This document shows positions 24,000-36,799 of a DNA stretch of 64,000 nt, piece after piece (the first letter of the stretch is position 1; every line of letters begins with the position of its first letter). Source of the DNA: Kryptolebias marmoratus (taxonomy: Eukaryota > Chordata > Actinopteri > Cyprinodontiformes > Rivulidae); NCBI RefSeq assembly GCF_001649575.2, contig NC_051431.1:26031400-26095399 (forward strand), in the 5' to 3' direction. The notes below the pieces were generated by a model. That model was not told the origin of the DNA and made no database searches. It was given only the letters and a program-made list of their open reading frames with translations. Made by a program: the position numbers and the translations under genes.

Positions 24000-26950
24000 A
24001 ATGCTGCACAGAGAAACAGTTGTACAGTAACTGTGGTGTCCCAAATAAATATAAACTATCCAACATTCATTTGCTCAAATGGCTGAAATGAAGGAGTGTG
24101 GCATTTAGCAAGAGCTCAGACAGAACAGCCTTAAAAACAACATAAAGAGTTGCATTGGTGTGATTTATTGTTTCTGATATGAGTGAAACAATGACACATG
24201 CTCCAGGAATCCTTGTATTTGTAGAGGATACACAAAAAAATATAAACTTTTTTTCATATTTTAAATTTCTGTAAGCGCTTTACATCACTATGACATGATT
24301 CCAGCTGTTCAAAAATGATTGAGTTATCATGACAATAGTTTAACTTGTGGTAAAATATTTTCATGACAAAAAATAGAAATGTTTGCAGGTTTTAGTTAAA
24401 GCAAAGTAATTTCTTCACCTGGACTCTTTGGGGATCCCAGTGTTAATGGACAAAAAAGTAAAAGGAGAGATATATTCTCAATGACCTCATGTGAAAATAA
24501 CCTTATGTGATTGCAAGACCACTGAGGTAGAAGGAAGATTGTTAGAACACCATAAAAAACTCTCAAGGGTCAAGTGTTTTCAACACATGAACATATTTGT
24601 GGTCTTGTAAATGTGAAAAGTGACAGAAATGAAACACAAGCAGAAGATCAATGACTGACCCTGTTCTCGCCTCTGCACACATGTTAAATAACTGCACACT
24701 GAGACATCAATGTCCTCTACCTTCACAAGATACACATGCTTCACCATTTCAGTTGTTCCCAAGTAGGGTTAATGCCCTGCACTTTAAAAGTTATTATATT
24801 TTAATGCTCTTGTGTACTTTGGAGAAACAATCTCTCTTCCCAAAACAAATATGCGTGTTCATGTTGGGTTACAGAAATGTACTTGTTTAAAATAAGCAGC
24901 ACAGGGATAACAGCCCTGCTCAACAACATCTCAATTAAATTCAAATATATATTTAAATCACCAATTTACACCAAAAGTCATTTCAAAGTCCTATGCAAAA
25001 CAAGAAAGTCCAAATCATTAAAACTATTCAAATCCAATTACAGTCAAATGATTTCTTATTATAATGCACTCACATACAGTACATTATGAAATGCCAATTA
25101 TTAAAAGTAGTCTAACAAAGCCAGCAGATTGTGTCAAATCTTCAGCTCTTCAGATTCCCACTCTACTTGTGGCCCTTTTCAATGGGCTCAATGAAACTCT
25201 ACTCAGGTTGACCCGGTGCAGGTTAAGAGTCTTCCCATTGTGTGGCCCCATCCACTTTCAGCTCGCTTCTTGGAACCTACTCGGCCAAGGCTTTAAGCGA
25301 GCCAAGTTGAGATGAATATTTGACATCAGCAGACTGCAGGCTATTGACTGTCTAGAGTGCGACGTCAACAATCAGTTATATGGAAAAATACAAAGACTGT
25401 GTAGAACCAAGTTTGGTCAAATTAGGACGAAGTTAGTCATGCTGAGATGGGACAATGGAAAAACAGCTTTAGAATGACTCCACCTGAGACCTGATCCACA
25501 AACGTCTTTACTTTGGAATGACAGTACAAACCACCAACATACAGTCCATGCCTTTCTGTCACAAGCTTAGTCTACCTATAAGCTTTAAAAACATTCTGAT
25601 TCTGAAATATAATAAATAAAGCCATTCAAAAATATATAAATCTTTTAAAAAATGCCCCAAAATACATTAAGGAATATACAACATCTCAAGCCTTTCTAGA
25701 AAGATGGTAATAGTAAAGGTCATCCAGTATGTTTTTTTTTTATGACCAGTGTCAATATCATTATTTAGAAACTAGGGCATCCGATGGCCAATATTCTTTT
25801 TCTTATTTTTTAGATAGTTTTTTTTTCTCCACTGGACAAATAGTACCTTTATTTAAATTAAATACTCAATGAACAATGCAAAACCTTTGACAGACACTTA
25901 TACCATATAGAAAGAGCATTATCACTTAAAAGAAATACATAAAAGTAGTTCTGCAGATAACAGCAACAAGCTGCATTCCTCTCATTTGTGGTCTGAATAA
26001 AAAGTATAAAACAAACCTAGAACTTCCCTTCAACATGTAAAAGATACAGTATATCTGGGACAATTCTCATATTTTTTCTCTGAATCTGCTACTTATTGGA
26101 TTAAAATAAAAAGTGCTCAAGTACAGTCAATAGATCTTTACATCTTAATGCATTCATGGCAGCAGCATTAGCTCAACACAATCTGATTTCTGAAACAAGA
26201 AACATCTGTAAAAAACAAAAAAGGCCACACTGTTTTTAGTTTTGGTCCAGTTTTTCATTTTTTACTTATTTAATTTACCAGGGATCAGAACTTTTAGCTA
26301 CACATACAGTGTGTGTATAGAGTGAAATAAAGGCTTTGATAAATTAAGCTTAAGCCTTTCTGCAATTTTTTTCCTCTAAAAATAACATCTGATATCTAAT
26401 CAAACAAATTTAAGTGACTCTAAAAAAATAAGAGTGCAAAGCTTACTGTTCTCACTGAAGTTTTGATGGTTTTCTAGAAATAGTAACTAATTTCCTGTCT
26501 TCCTGTAGCCCTTTGATAGACAGGGGAGCGCTGGTCACATGTTTGAGTTTAACAACAGCAGCCTCAAAGCTGTGCTGCCCAAAAATATGCCTGAAATTGG
26601 GTATGACAGATGTCCGATACTTAAAAAAAAAAAGTCAAATATTGGCTGATTCATTGGCCAACCTCCAGTTAATACTGTACACCACAGTAAAATTTGAGAA
26701 AGGCTTAAAAAAAAAAAAAAATAAATACCACCCAACCTTAATAAAAATATTACTGAGTTACATGAGCATTTGAATATGTTCCTGTTGAGTGTGCTGGTAA
26801 AAGGCATACTGGTAGAACTTTGAAGGCTCTTTGACCTCAGACGTATGTCTTTCAATCCTAAACCTACCTTTGATAAAGCAAACTGTTTGTTTGGGCCTTG
26901 AATGACTGGCTGGACAGAAGTGTAACACAATATTTGTGGCATACTACCTA
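24000..26950. other. AT-rich intron, nothing recognised
   Basis: Low-complexity A/T runs (for example near 26620 and 26710) and no convincing coding or repeat signature. A 135-codon reverse frame at 26535-26942 runs through these A/T runs and is not considered real. Confidence 0.45.
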
Positions 26951-26954
26951 AATA

Positions 26955-27140
26955 ATGGTGATGAATATTGTACCATGCGTGCTTGCCTCCTCTCCTGGGG
27001 GTTAACGAAGAGGATTCCCAACATCAAAGTCATGACCCTGCGTTCCTGGAAATCCTTCCCAATCCCATTTCATTATAACACCCTGCCTCACATAATGTGT
27101 CTATAAGCTGGCCTTAACACTCCACAGAGAGCCCAGAAGG
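26955..27140. promoter_or_regulatory. candidate conserved non-coding island
   Basis: GTTAAC (27001-27006), a TCF/LEF-type ATCAAAG (27023-27029) and GTCATGACCC lie within 40 bp; composition is richer than the AT-rich flanks. Confidence 0.35.
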
Positions 27141-27389
27141 GATACATACAAATGTACAGTTGTATTTCTGGCAGGTTAGGAGTTTTTTATATATATATAT
27201 ATGAGAGATCTAATTTCTAACCAAGTGTACAGTAGTTTCAAGTACTGAATACTTAGCAGCAGGCAGAAAAATACAAATGACTGGGATTGAATACCAGGAA
27301 AGAGTGGGCGGAAAGTCTGACAGAGTTACAAAAGCATTATGAAACGTCCAACACTACTCCACTAGCCTCGTCATTCTAACAGAATAAAT

Positions 27390-27560
27390 CCTCCATTAAT
27401 ATGGCTCTCTTGGGTCTAAAAGCAAGCATCTTACAGGGAATTAATCATATTGGACAAAGACGAGAGGGAGCCCATTTAATTTTCTCATCAAGTTTGGGGA
27501 GAATTGTCCTGGAAGCTAAACAGCCACCTGGGAATGGCCTCCTCACTCTTCTCTCTCATC
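27390..27560. promoter_or_regulatory. candidate conserved non-coding island
   Basis: AATTAATCATATTGGACAAA places a homeodomain/POU-like AATTAATCAT next to a SOX-type ACAAAG (27454-27459), followed by CCCATTTAATTTTCTC. This dense arrangement is typical of developmental enhancers. Confidence 0.4.
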
Positions 27561-27999
27561 TCTTTGTTTTTGCCTTTCCAAAGTTTTCTCACTTATTTGT
27601 TTGTAACAAGCCAGACCCACTGCTGTTCTGGCTTCTCATCTTTTTATCACTGTGAGGTTAAAAAGAAAAAACAACAACAACAAAAAACCCCAACTAAAAA
27701 CCAAATTTACCTTACATCTTAGAATGTTTTACTGTAAATCTTTACTGTAAATTTATACCTAAGTACCTTGAGTAAGAACAAATAAGTGAAGTCACCCACA
27801 ATAGTCTAGCGAAAAACAAGACCATTTCAGGGTTTCAAGGTCTGGGATAAATTAGACAACAAGCAAAGAGCTGAAGTGTGTGATGTGGAAGAAACAGGCA
27901 GGTGTTAAGACCTGATTGACTTTAACAGTGACCTACAAAGTGGCAGAGTGGCCCTGGGGAACCACGGTAAGTACTAACAGTCGGAAGGGGTATAAATTA

Positions 28000-30200
28000 T
28001 AACAGCAAGGGACAGATCAGGAGGCCTGGGTAAATAAGCTGAAACAAGTCTGATCTACAGTAATTAAAACTGAGAATCTACAGAGTGTAAAGAATCTGTT
28101 GGTGCCAAATACCACAGAGGACGTTTTAAAGTAGAGCAATGTTTCTGTCATGATACAGCAGTTTAAGAAAAAGTGGTCATAAATTGACTGCTCAGCTCAA
28201 AAATCAAAGTATTGTGAGGATTTTGACTCATTAGCCTAAATCCTAAATCTCTGAATGGCCTACTGATACTGGGGTACAGAAGTGAGGAACATCCACACCA
28301 GTAAGGAAATGTGGTTTGTGCTTCATGTAATACGTTGTCAGACAGAATGAATATAAACCTGATTAGGGCTGGAAAATTAATCTTTGAAAAAGTGGGTGCA
28401 TGTGTCCACTTTATGGCCAGAAAGGTTTCCTCAGGCTGCTAAACAGGCGCCATAAATTCACCTCTACTTACCTGCTGTAAAAATGTCAAGCAAGAGGGTC
28501 CGCTGGACCACACACAACTCAGTTAGCAGTCACTAAAATAAACACCCTCACCCTCTACTACTGTCTAACATGGCATGTTTGAATGCAATTGAGCAGCTCC
28601 ACGATGATACTGACGTGGCTTCCCAACAGGACATGACTAAGTGGCAACAACGTTATCCTCATAGATCCTGCCACAGCCACTGTGTCATATATGCAACCCC
28701 CTTCAATAAAAAGAGACAGGACATTTTTGGATAAGAAAAAGATTTTAAAAATATAAATCCAAATAATAAAACAGGTTGAAAAAACATTTCCCTGGAGTTT
28801 AAACTAGTTTTCATATAGATTATAAGTAATGGACCTACTTGAAATGTTTTACATTAATAAAATTAAATTTGGAAAACTAAAAAATAACATTTTTTCATGT
28901 GAATATCTCATTTTCACATGCAAAAACATGTTAAATTAAAATGTGCACTTAGAACACTTTCAGCATGTTCATTTGACCACATGGTTTTTCTGTTGATACA
29001 TGTTTTGGTTTCTAAACACAAAATCACAAAAAATTGGTACATTTATTCATCAAGAGCCACTCATACAATAATAATAATAATAAAAAAAAATCAGAGAGCA
29101 AAAAATCTTTGTATCTATGGGCAAAGATGAAAACTAATACTGATACCCTGATTTTCAGGCCTAGAGGTGGTACTGCATTAAAAACTGACAGGACTCTAGA
29201 GTGAACATGTAGAAATTGTAAAACTTTCTTTAGATTTAGAAATATGATGATGTATCCACTTTAATTGTTAAAAGTATCTATATCAATAGCGATACTGGTC
29301 TTTATTTATTTGGAATCGTATTCAATACCAAATCTTGCGGTATCGCACACCACTACCTTGTAATGTAAATGTGTGAATTTTATGAAATTACAAGAATGAC
29401 ATAAAATGGTTAAAAAAGTGCATACCTCATTAACACATACACTGTTTTCACTGAGACTAATACACAAGTACAGGGTTGTGAAAGCATTACCCAGCCAAAA
29501 CCGCCTTTTGAGTGAAAACTGGTGTAAAAGGTTTAAAAAGTACCAAACTTCTACTACAGATGAAACATTCCCATGGCAGTGTTCATGTAACTTTATGTAT
29601 TAATTTGGCACTTATTTTTTAGCCATACAGTTGTGTTTCTGAACTTAAGCCATGAATTGAAGATGTTTAGGTGCGCTTATCAATGTAATCTTAAGCTTTT
29701 ATCCCCCATGTAAATATAGGTGCCTGCAACAGGCTGTCACAAAAATCATTCTTGACATGTCATCCCTGGAATAATTACTCCAGCTCAATGAAAAAAAAAA
29801 ATAGAAACAAAAATTGTTCTAGAAAGGTGTAAAATGTTAGCAATTATTCAGACTTTGGCACCCATTGCTTGACAATACCAATATTATTACTAGTGTAATA
29901 GTTTACAAAATCTTGTAATATCAACCAGTTTTCCTATACCAGTTAAATAAGCTTGTTTTTCTATAAGCTAAGCCTTTAAAATTTAAATGTCTTTTCCATG
30001 AATGTTACATATCTGTAGTAAGTATGGAAACAAAGGAGCAAAACAACCTAAGATGATCAAAAAACTGCACAATATTCAGAGAAAATGTACAACAAAGTGT
30101 ACTGATGTTTCCTTTGTGAGAGACAGACACAAAGTCCTTGTGAAGATGTGACCTGCCTGAGGAACACACGCATACAGACATGAAAGCAAGCAACACCATG
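28000..30200. other. AT-rich intron, nothing recognised
   Basis: Only short A runs and an ATAATA tract near 29070 were noted; the 29270-29350 text resembles decayed repeat DNA without a family match. Confidence 0.4.
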
Positions 30201-30227
30201 CAGTGTGTGTGTGTGTGACACATCTGG

Positions 30228-30325
30228 GACTGTAATCAGGGGCTTTCTTTCAAGAGCTGCCAAAGCAAACAGGCCAATAAGGAATCCACTTTACAGACCA
30301 TCGATCTCTGCTGGCCATAGCCAAC
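30228..30325. promoter_or_regulatory. candidate conserved non-coding island
   Basis: CTGTAATCAGGGGC, CAGGCCAATAAGGAATC (CCAAT box type) and CCATCGATCTCTG occur in repeat-free sequence. Confidence 0.3.
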
Positions 30326-31124
30326 ACAAACACACACATACACATGGTCAGATAAGCAGTCAAATGCCCACACAAAAAAACAGCTAAACTAATTCATACA
30401 GTTATATAAAGTACAATCCACACCAGCACTTAGCTCAAATGTGAATATAAAGACAAAGAATTGTTAAATCTCAGACAAACAGCGTTGATGTGTTGTCTCT
30501 CACACACACATAAAAACACCAGCACAGCATTCTACATCCAACATTATCTAATGATAAGACACAATAATGGAGTATGGTAAAATCTTTTGAGTAATAAACA
30601 AGATGTGTGTTACTGGTTGATCTCTATTGTCAGAACATGTACACAGAGCCATATGAAAGAAAATATTAGCTGGAAGTTTTGTCCTTTTAAATTAAAAAGT
30701 TATCGTGTTTCATCTAAAAATAGGCACAGATCACAGCAACTGGCAGAGAAATGAAATCAGCTGCCATTAGGTTGATCTGAGCTAACTTTCAGGCAAACAA
30801 CAAAGATAAAAAGTGTGGAAGACGTGGACAAAGAAAATGGACAAAATACCTTACAAAGTTCTTGTGATACATACATCCCCACTGAAGCAACTTTTAGCTC
30901 TAGCAAAATTTTTAAAACTTCAAAAGGCAAAACCTAAGAAAGGTAGAGAAAAAATGTCAGCCTGAAACCTACTCATGATATTCCATCGGTGATCTTTGAG
31001 TAAAACAATTTTATTATTTCCAAGCTCCAAGCTAATCATGTTTCTCTTGATCTCCCTTTCTTCAACCAGACAGGGAAAGAAGACTGATATAAAAAACAAA
31101 TAAACAATGGAAATATTGTTGTGC

Positions 31125-31290
31125 AGAGCCTGAATGATTCAGAGTGTCCCACACCAGAGATCCATCAGCCTTTAAAATGCTTCCAGATGAACCTCAGACA
31201 ATGGGAGGAGAGAAAACAAGGCTAACGCGTCATTCATTTACTTTGGGGCTGCAGTGGTGAACAACAATAAATCCTGCCGTGGCAGGACGC
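31125..31290. promoter_or_regulatory. candidate conserved non-coding island
   Basis: An AACAATAA SOX-type motif (31262-31269) abuts a perfect small hairpin, TCCTGCC/GGCAGGA (31272-31287); GGCTAACGCGTCATTC upstream carries two CpGs. Confidence 0.35.
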
Positions 31291-32349
31291 AAACACACAC
31301 ACAAGAAAGTATGTTTGTTCATGTGCATGTGCAGCGATCTGGAAAAGGAAACTAGATAGATTGAGCTGATAGGAAACTGCGTCTACTTGAAAGCCAAGAC
31401 ATAATGCAACCCACCAACAGGTTGTTTTTACAGTGCACACGCACATCCACAAAACTCACACTTACTGATGCGTGCACACACTCACACAAACACAGCCAAG
31501 TGCAGGAGACAGCCTCCATTGAGAAAACCAACGAGCTGTGCTCCTCCTGAGACTGAATCACACACACACACACACACCAACACAAACAAACACACACAAG
31601 TCTACAGAAATAGACACACACCAAAGCTATCACCGGCAGCATCTGACAAAGCCAGTGACTGTGACTGAGCTGTGAAGTTGTGCTGGCAAACAACAGCAAC
31701 TTGCTTCACGTTTGTAGTATTTACAACCTTTATAGGCACTAAAATACACAAAACCGTTGCACAGTGGCTGGTTCTAATCTCAAACTCAGTTTACACTAAA
31801 CAGAACTATGTTGACACCTGTGTATCAGTATTCTGTTTAACCTTTATACATCAATTAGCCTGATGTATAAACATGGTGATTACAGCTAGTGATGTGTGAT
31901 AATGCAAAATTTGGTATTGATTTGGTACCATGTTAATACAGAACCAGTAACACCAATATTATTTCAATCTAAAACTTTTAACTTATATAGACAACTTATA
32001 TTGTGATTAAATCACCAGAAGTTTGACCATGTCAAAAAAAAAAAAAGTGTGCAAAATTTTTTCTCTCAAAATAGTTGCACAGTTATTGCAGTCATGTCAA
32101 TTCCTTCTTAATTAATTTTTTGTAATTTTAGAACGCTAGATCTGCATTTGGACACCTGTGCAGGAGCTTTCATAATGATGAAAACATTGGAGGCTAAAAC
32201 CAGAATATTCAGGTCCAATCACGTCAATAACAAATAATCATTATATGTAAAAATGAATAAATAAAAAAAGTCCAGAAGTGCCTATCTTCATTTCAAAAGT
32301 GTACTCTTGTATAGTAAACCATAAACTGGGAGTACAAATTAGCTTAGAA

Positions 32350-32550
32350 TGCAGTTTTGCAAAGTGAGTACTCAAAAATAGGCAGTGACGTTCAAAAATT
32401 GTTTATGCAGAATGTGTCCACATTCAAACACTCACAGTTAAGTGAGACTGCAACAGAAAATCTGCGTGTTTTCAAGAAAATTTCTTTTAGTTTTGAGTCA
32501 CCAACTAGTTTCCAACATTCGCAGCTCAGTTATCGATTGGCTATTGTTAA
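32350..32550. repeat. repeat family C copy
   Basis: CACCAACTAGTTTCCAACAT followed by TCGCAGCTCAGTTAT matches 7390-7426. Surrounding bases are AT-rich with no coding signal. Confidence 0.4.
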
Positions 32551-32635
32551 CGTGTTACATGTTGCTGGCACTGCCTTAAATGGTAACTAGTGAAAGGGCT
32601 GTATTTATTTGACACTTTTTTAGTTTCGGACCACA

Positions 32636-32815
32636 AAGCGCTTTTACACTACAAATCATATCCACTCATACACACACAGTCTGATGCGCTGATCAGGGGC
32701 AATTTGAGGTTCAGTGTCTTGCCCCAATACACTTTAGCATATGGTGGGGGAAGTCAGAATTGAACCGTCAACCCTCTGATTGGAAGCAAACCACTTTTCC
32801 ATACTGCATCACACA
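32636..32815 (-). mobile_element. tRNA-headed teleost SINE, second family
   Basis: Read on the minus strand it starts with a tRNA-like head and a B-box-like GACGGTTCAATTCTGAC. The family body follows (complement of CAATTTGAGGTTCAGTGTCTT) and then the 3' part (complement of GCGCTTTTACACTACAAATC). This is a widely dispersed fish repeat, different from the SINE at 4386. The copy is diverged and slightly shortened in the middle. Confidence 0.65.
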
Positions 32816-33264
32816 TTTTGTAAACGTAAAACCATAAATGTCTAAGCTTTTGCTTCTAAAATTTCCATCACTTTAAAATAGCTTCAACATAAATGAACTA
32901 ATCTTAACAAAATCTGAAATTTACACTTTCTAAATATTTTGTAAAGTGGCAGTCATTGAGTCAACCATGAACTGAATAGGTCTCTGCAAAGACCCTGCAT
33001 GTTTTGGCAGATTTTTTTAATATAACATGGACAATGGACAATGTAAAGTGGACCTCACTCATTTTAAGACAGCATAAGACTCTGGTGTTTTTTTTTTTTT
33101 TTTAACTGTATTGGTATGTAAAGCCTTTGGGCGTGGGTGCAGTTCAGGAGAAGAGCAGCCACCTTGTAGTTAGGAGATTTGGTTCCTAGCCTTGGGCAAA
33201 ATAGTGTACCCAACATTGACCCAATATGGTTCTCAGTGTGTGACACAAAATATAAAGGCAAATT

Positions 33265-33700
33265 GACCACATTTCCTCACTCTGCTGCTGTCTTTACTTG
33301 CTGTACTGTAATTATTTCTATCACTAACATGTGTTTTCTTTGTCTTTCTTCCAATAAAAACTACACCTGGATCAGTCATTCTGTGTTTGTCTGTGTCTCT
33401 GTCTTGTCCTCTCAAGCCCCAACCGCTTGAAGCAGATGGCCGCTCATCCTGAGCCTGGGTCTGCTGGAGGTTTTTTTTCCTGTTAAAATGGAGTTGTTCC
33501 TTTTCACTGTTGCTTAGTGCTGCTCAGGATCAGAGATTGTGATGAAGTGAAGATTGAGCAAAATCTGCTGGCTTCCTTAAACAGATAACTTTTACTAATT
33601 GGGTTTTATAATATATGTGAATGTTTTGTACAGTGCCCTGAGATGACATTTGTTGTGACATGGCACTATAGAAATAAACTGAATTGAAATAAAATAAACT
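33265..33700 (+). repeat. repeat family B copy 2
   Basis: Motifs in order: CACATTTCCTCACTCTGCTG, GGGTCTGCTGGAGGTTTTTT, AATGGAGTTGTTCCTTTTCA, and the end CATGGCACTATAGAAATAAA then CTGAATTGAAATAAAATAAA. The opening matches 43190-43210 closely. Confidence 0.65.
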
Positions 33701-35364
33701 GAATATAGAAGTAAGTGTTGTATACATGAGTGTGTGAATAGGTAATTGAGAAATGTGTTTTAAAAGACACTGGAGAATCATGGGTAAAAAAAAAACAAAA
33801 AAGAATTTGTAACAATGTGGTGTGTGTGAACTGAAAGATGTACTTTTTAAAACCCAAAGTAAGGTCCACTTATCTCCATTACTGTGAGAGTAAAATTAAA
33901 CTCCCTGTTTATCCACAAATGCTTTACCATTGTACACCCAGCAGACATAGTAACTGTAAACAGTGAATACCTCAAACCTCAGTTTAATCATCTACATTAT
34001 CAGGAATCCATTAGAATTTTAAGCAGCATTTTTTTATTCAAAAAATATTTCACGTTTTACTGCCCATTATGGTCTTAGTCTATTTTATAGGACTTTTTGA
34101 GCCTGATGAAAGTAGAATTTGTGAAGAAAAGTATTGTCGTGTTAATTGATAATTCAGTAAATTAAATTGAAGCAAAACATGTTTTCTGTAGAAACATCCC
34201 ATCTTGTTCTTTACACAAGTAAAAAAGCTTTAGATAAAAGATTTTCTAATGAAAGACAACACTTCCAGCCAGAATAGAGACAAGATGAAAAAGGCAAAAG
34301 GGGTGAGGTAACCATGTGCAGATCACCCTAAAGTACTGTGTGTGAGTGTGTGTGTAGGCAGCTGTAGGAAGGATCCTGCTGAGAAAGAGCAGGACATCTT
34401 GTCATCTTCTGTGGCCACAACATCAAGAAACACTCACACACAAACACGCACACACACTCTTCTCACATGCACATCAAAGTACGTGTGGTCAGTTCGTTCC
34501 TGTGCTGTGGTGGTGTGTGAAAACGAATCACAACAGCATCTCGTTTACTCAAAAACACACACATACATGCTCTCACACTATTCTCTGACTCACCCACGCA
34601 GACACATGCTAACACATACATATACAGTATAATCAGTCACATTTGTACACACAAACAGACACACACACATACACAGCCACTCACACAAATATACATACAC
34701 ACTCACACAGCCCACATAATGGACCATTTCAGCACTGAGACCACAGCTAATACAGTAAATGACAGGGAAGGACTGGGAGAGAGCCAACCTAAATGTGACA
34801 CTGATTTTCTGTAGTGTGTGTGTGTGTGTGTGAGAGATTGTGTTTACCGCCCTGACACCATGACTCTGCAAGCTGGAGCGCAGATGCTGGTGTGGCCGCT
34901 CCGCTGCTTGGGTCACCGTCCCGACCTACTGCGGTTCACGCAAACACGTTCAGTCTAATGCGGAAATGCACGCACAGAGCGATGTCCTTAAATAATATAG
35001 CTGGGGTGCTGGAAACTCTAACCAATGTGTCAGTGGAAGAATCAAAGCAGCATAATGAGAGAGCAGAGAAAAACCAGTTAACAAGGCAGCTAACACCAGT
35101 CTAAAATCCAGTAATAAAACTCCATAGCCATGGCCAGCTATATAGGGCGATCATAAAACGTGTCTTTACGTATATGTTTTAGTGTGAAGAATGAGGAGCA
35201 AACATGACAGGTCATTTGTAAGGATTCTACTGGCCTAGCTGAAAAAAACATAATTTCTTGCTGAGATGTTTTCTTTTTAAACTACTTTTTAAAAGATCAA
35301 AAAGTCTTTTTTGTCTCTCTCAATTTGCCTTTAAGACCCAGCAGCTGAGTCAGAGGGACCTGGA

Positions 35365-35420
35365 CCCTTTTGTTTGTGGTTTCTCTCAAGTAAAAGGGAG
35401 AGTTTCTTTGCCAGTGTCCC
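35365..35420 (+). repeat. repeat family B fragment
   Basis: AAAAGGGAGAGTTTCTTTGC and CAGTGTCCCCAACTGT resemble the middle of family B. Only about 50 bp match. Confidence 0.3.
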
Positions 35421-36224
35421 CAACTGTTGCTAAAACAACTAGTTCTGTGGTTTCTCTTTGAAAATGGTAAGTTCTGAAAGATGCTCAGAGATGACTAATT
35501 AGGGTTTGAACAAACTGGAGCTGATTTAATTAAAGTACTGATAGCCACAGACTAAAATGTCTTAATGACCATTCTTTATTCAAATGATACATCCTTTTAC
35601 TTTTTCCATTGACTTAACAAATGACGGACGCGGATCAATTTGTATTTCCTCCAAGTCATATCCCCACCTTGCACACCAGTGGAATGCACAACAGTTACCA
35701 TTTTGACACCCAGGCATTACCATACACACACACGCAGCAGGACTATTTCCTCAACTGTAATTGGGCCATATATACAAATTACTGGGTGATTGAGTGCCAT
35801 GGGCAATGTTTTTTAAATTTTTATTTTAGTATCTAAAGGCTGGCAGCCTTGATAATATAGGAACCAAAAGTGGACATCCTGTTTATCTTTTATAAACTGT
35901 CAATGTAAAAAAAATACCCTGCTGTTTAAGCAACTTTCGGAATTTTAATTTTCTATTCATTTGTTTCTTTTAAGAAAATGTAGAAGGTAAAAGTTTGGAA
36001 ACACTTATAATTTTTCATACTCTGGTTCATTTTTTTGAACCTTTAAATGACTAAAATCAAATTCCACATCCTGTACGAACCCCGTGGAGGCTTGTTCATT
36101 GGCACTGGGACTCAACAGGTTTCTGAATCTAAAACATGCACTGCAGCTGTTTCAGACAAGATCATTTGAACAAATATGTTGCCTGATAGAAGCATATAAG
36201 GGTAGAATGTCAAATCTAATTCAT

Positions 36225-36560
36225 ACAGTATGAACTAAGTTGTCTGTCTCCATGCGTGAGTACCATCTCAGTCCATGCATGTGAGCGTCTGAAGCCTCGG
36301 TGCCCATAAATCAAATCTCCTGCCGTGCATGTGCCTCCACCCCTGCTGTGCAAATTTGTCCAATTAGCTATGGCTCCCAGGGAGTGTGAGCACACACACA
36401 CACACACACACAGGCCCCTAGAATCTACTGTGAAATGGGGCTCTGACACAGTGTGAGGATTAGTCGACAATAAAATTCATTTCACGGCTGTAGTGCTTTA
36501 TAGGACTGGCCTCCATAGAGCCCACACTGTGGCTCCGCCCCTTTAATCTCTGCCCTCTCT
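36225..36560. promoter_or_regulatory. candidate conserved non-coding island
   Basis: CCCATAAATCAAATC, GCAAATTTGTCCAATTAGC (homeodomain CAATTAGC at 36361-36368) and, after the CA tract, GTCGACAATAAAATTC. Both halves are repeat-free and of high complexity. Confidence 0.4.
36391..36412. repeat. (CA)n microsatellite
   Basis: Pure CA tract of 11 units, splitting a candidate regulatory island. Confidence 0.95.
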
Positions 36561-36799
36561 ATTGAAACACACACACGCAGAACAAATCCACACCCTGGGG
36601 GATACTGAGCAAGATGGTTTTCAAAATGAAGTCGTACACGTCCATCTTTGGCAGCAGATTATTAGTCACCTGTCAGGAGCGGACCAAAAAGCTGAAGACA
36701 CGCTGTGCTTTTTTTTCAGGTTGTGGCTTTATCAGATAAGAACCAATTGTAACAGTTTTCAATACATAAAAAGAATTCAATTTTAAAAGTAACAATATG

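Noticed and set aside
26535..26942. 135-codon minus-strand frame
   Set aside because: It contains Phe-rich translations of A/T runs and no recognised motif.
30005..30387. Short frames on both strands around a GT tract
   Set aside because: They read through CA/GT repeats and overlap a candidate regulatory island; no coding pattern.
34590..34916. 108-codon minus-strand frame
   Set aside because: Most of it is translated CA/GT repeat, giving His-Thr and Cys-Val runs with no family match.
34848..34928. Possible additional minus-strand exon with a CCGCAG acceptor and GCG/GTAAAC donor and a peptide containing SSLQSHG
   Set aside because: SLQSHG resembles an upstream BCAS3 segment, but the rest does not match, and the donor phase in that frame is 0 while the exon at 10407-10583 needs phase 1. 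CpG-rich sequence can give such splice-like sites by chance.
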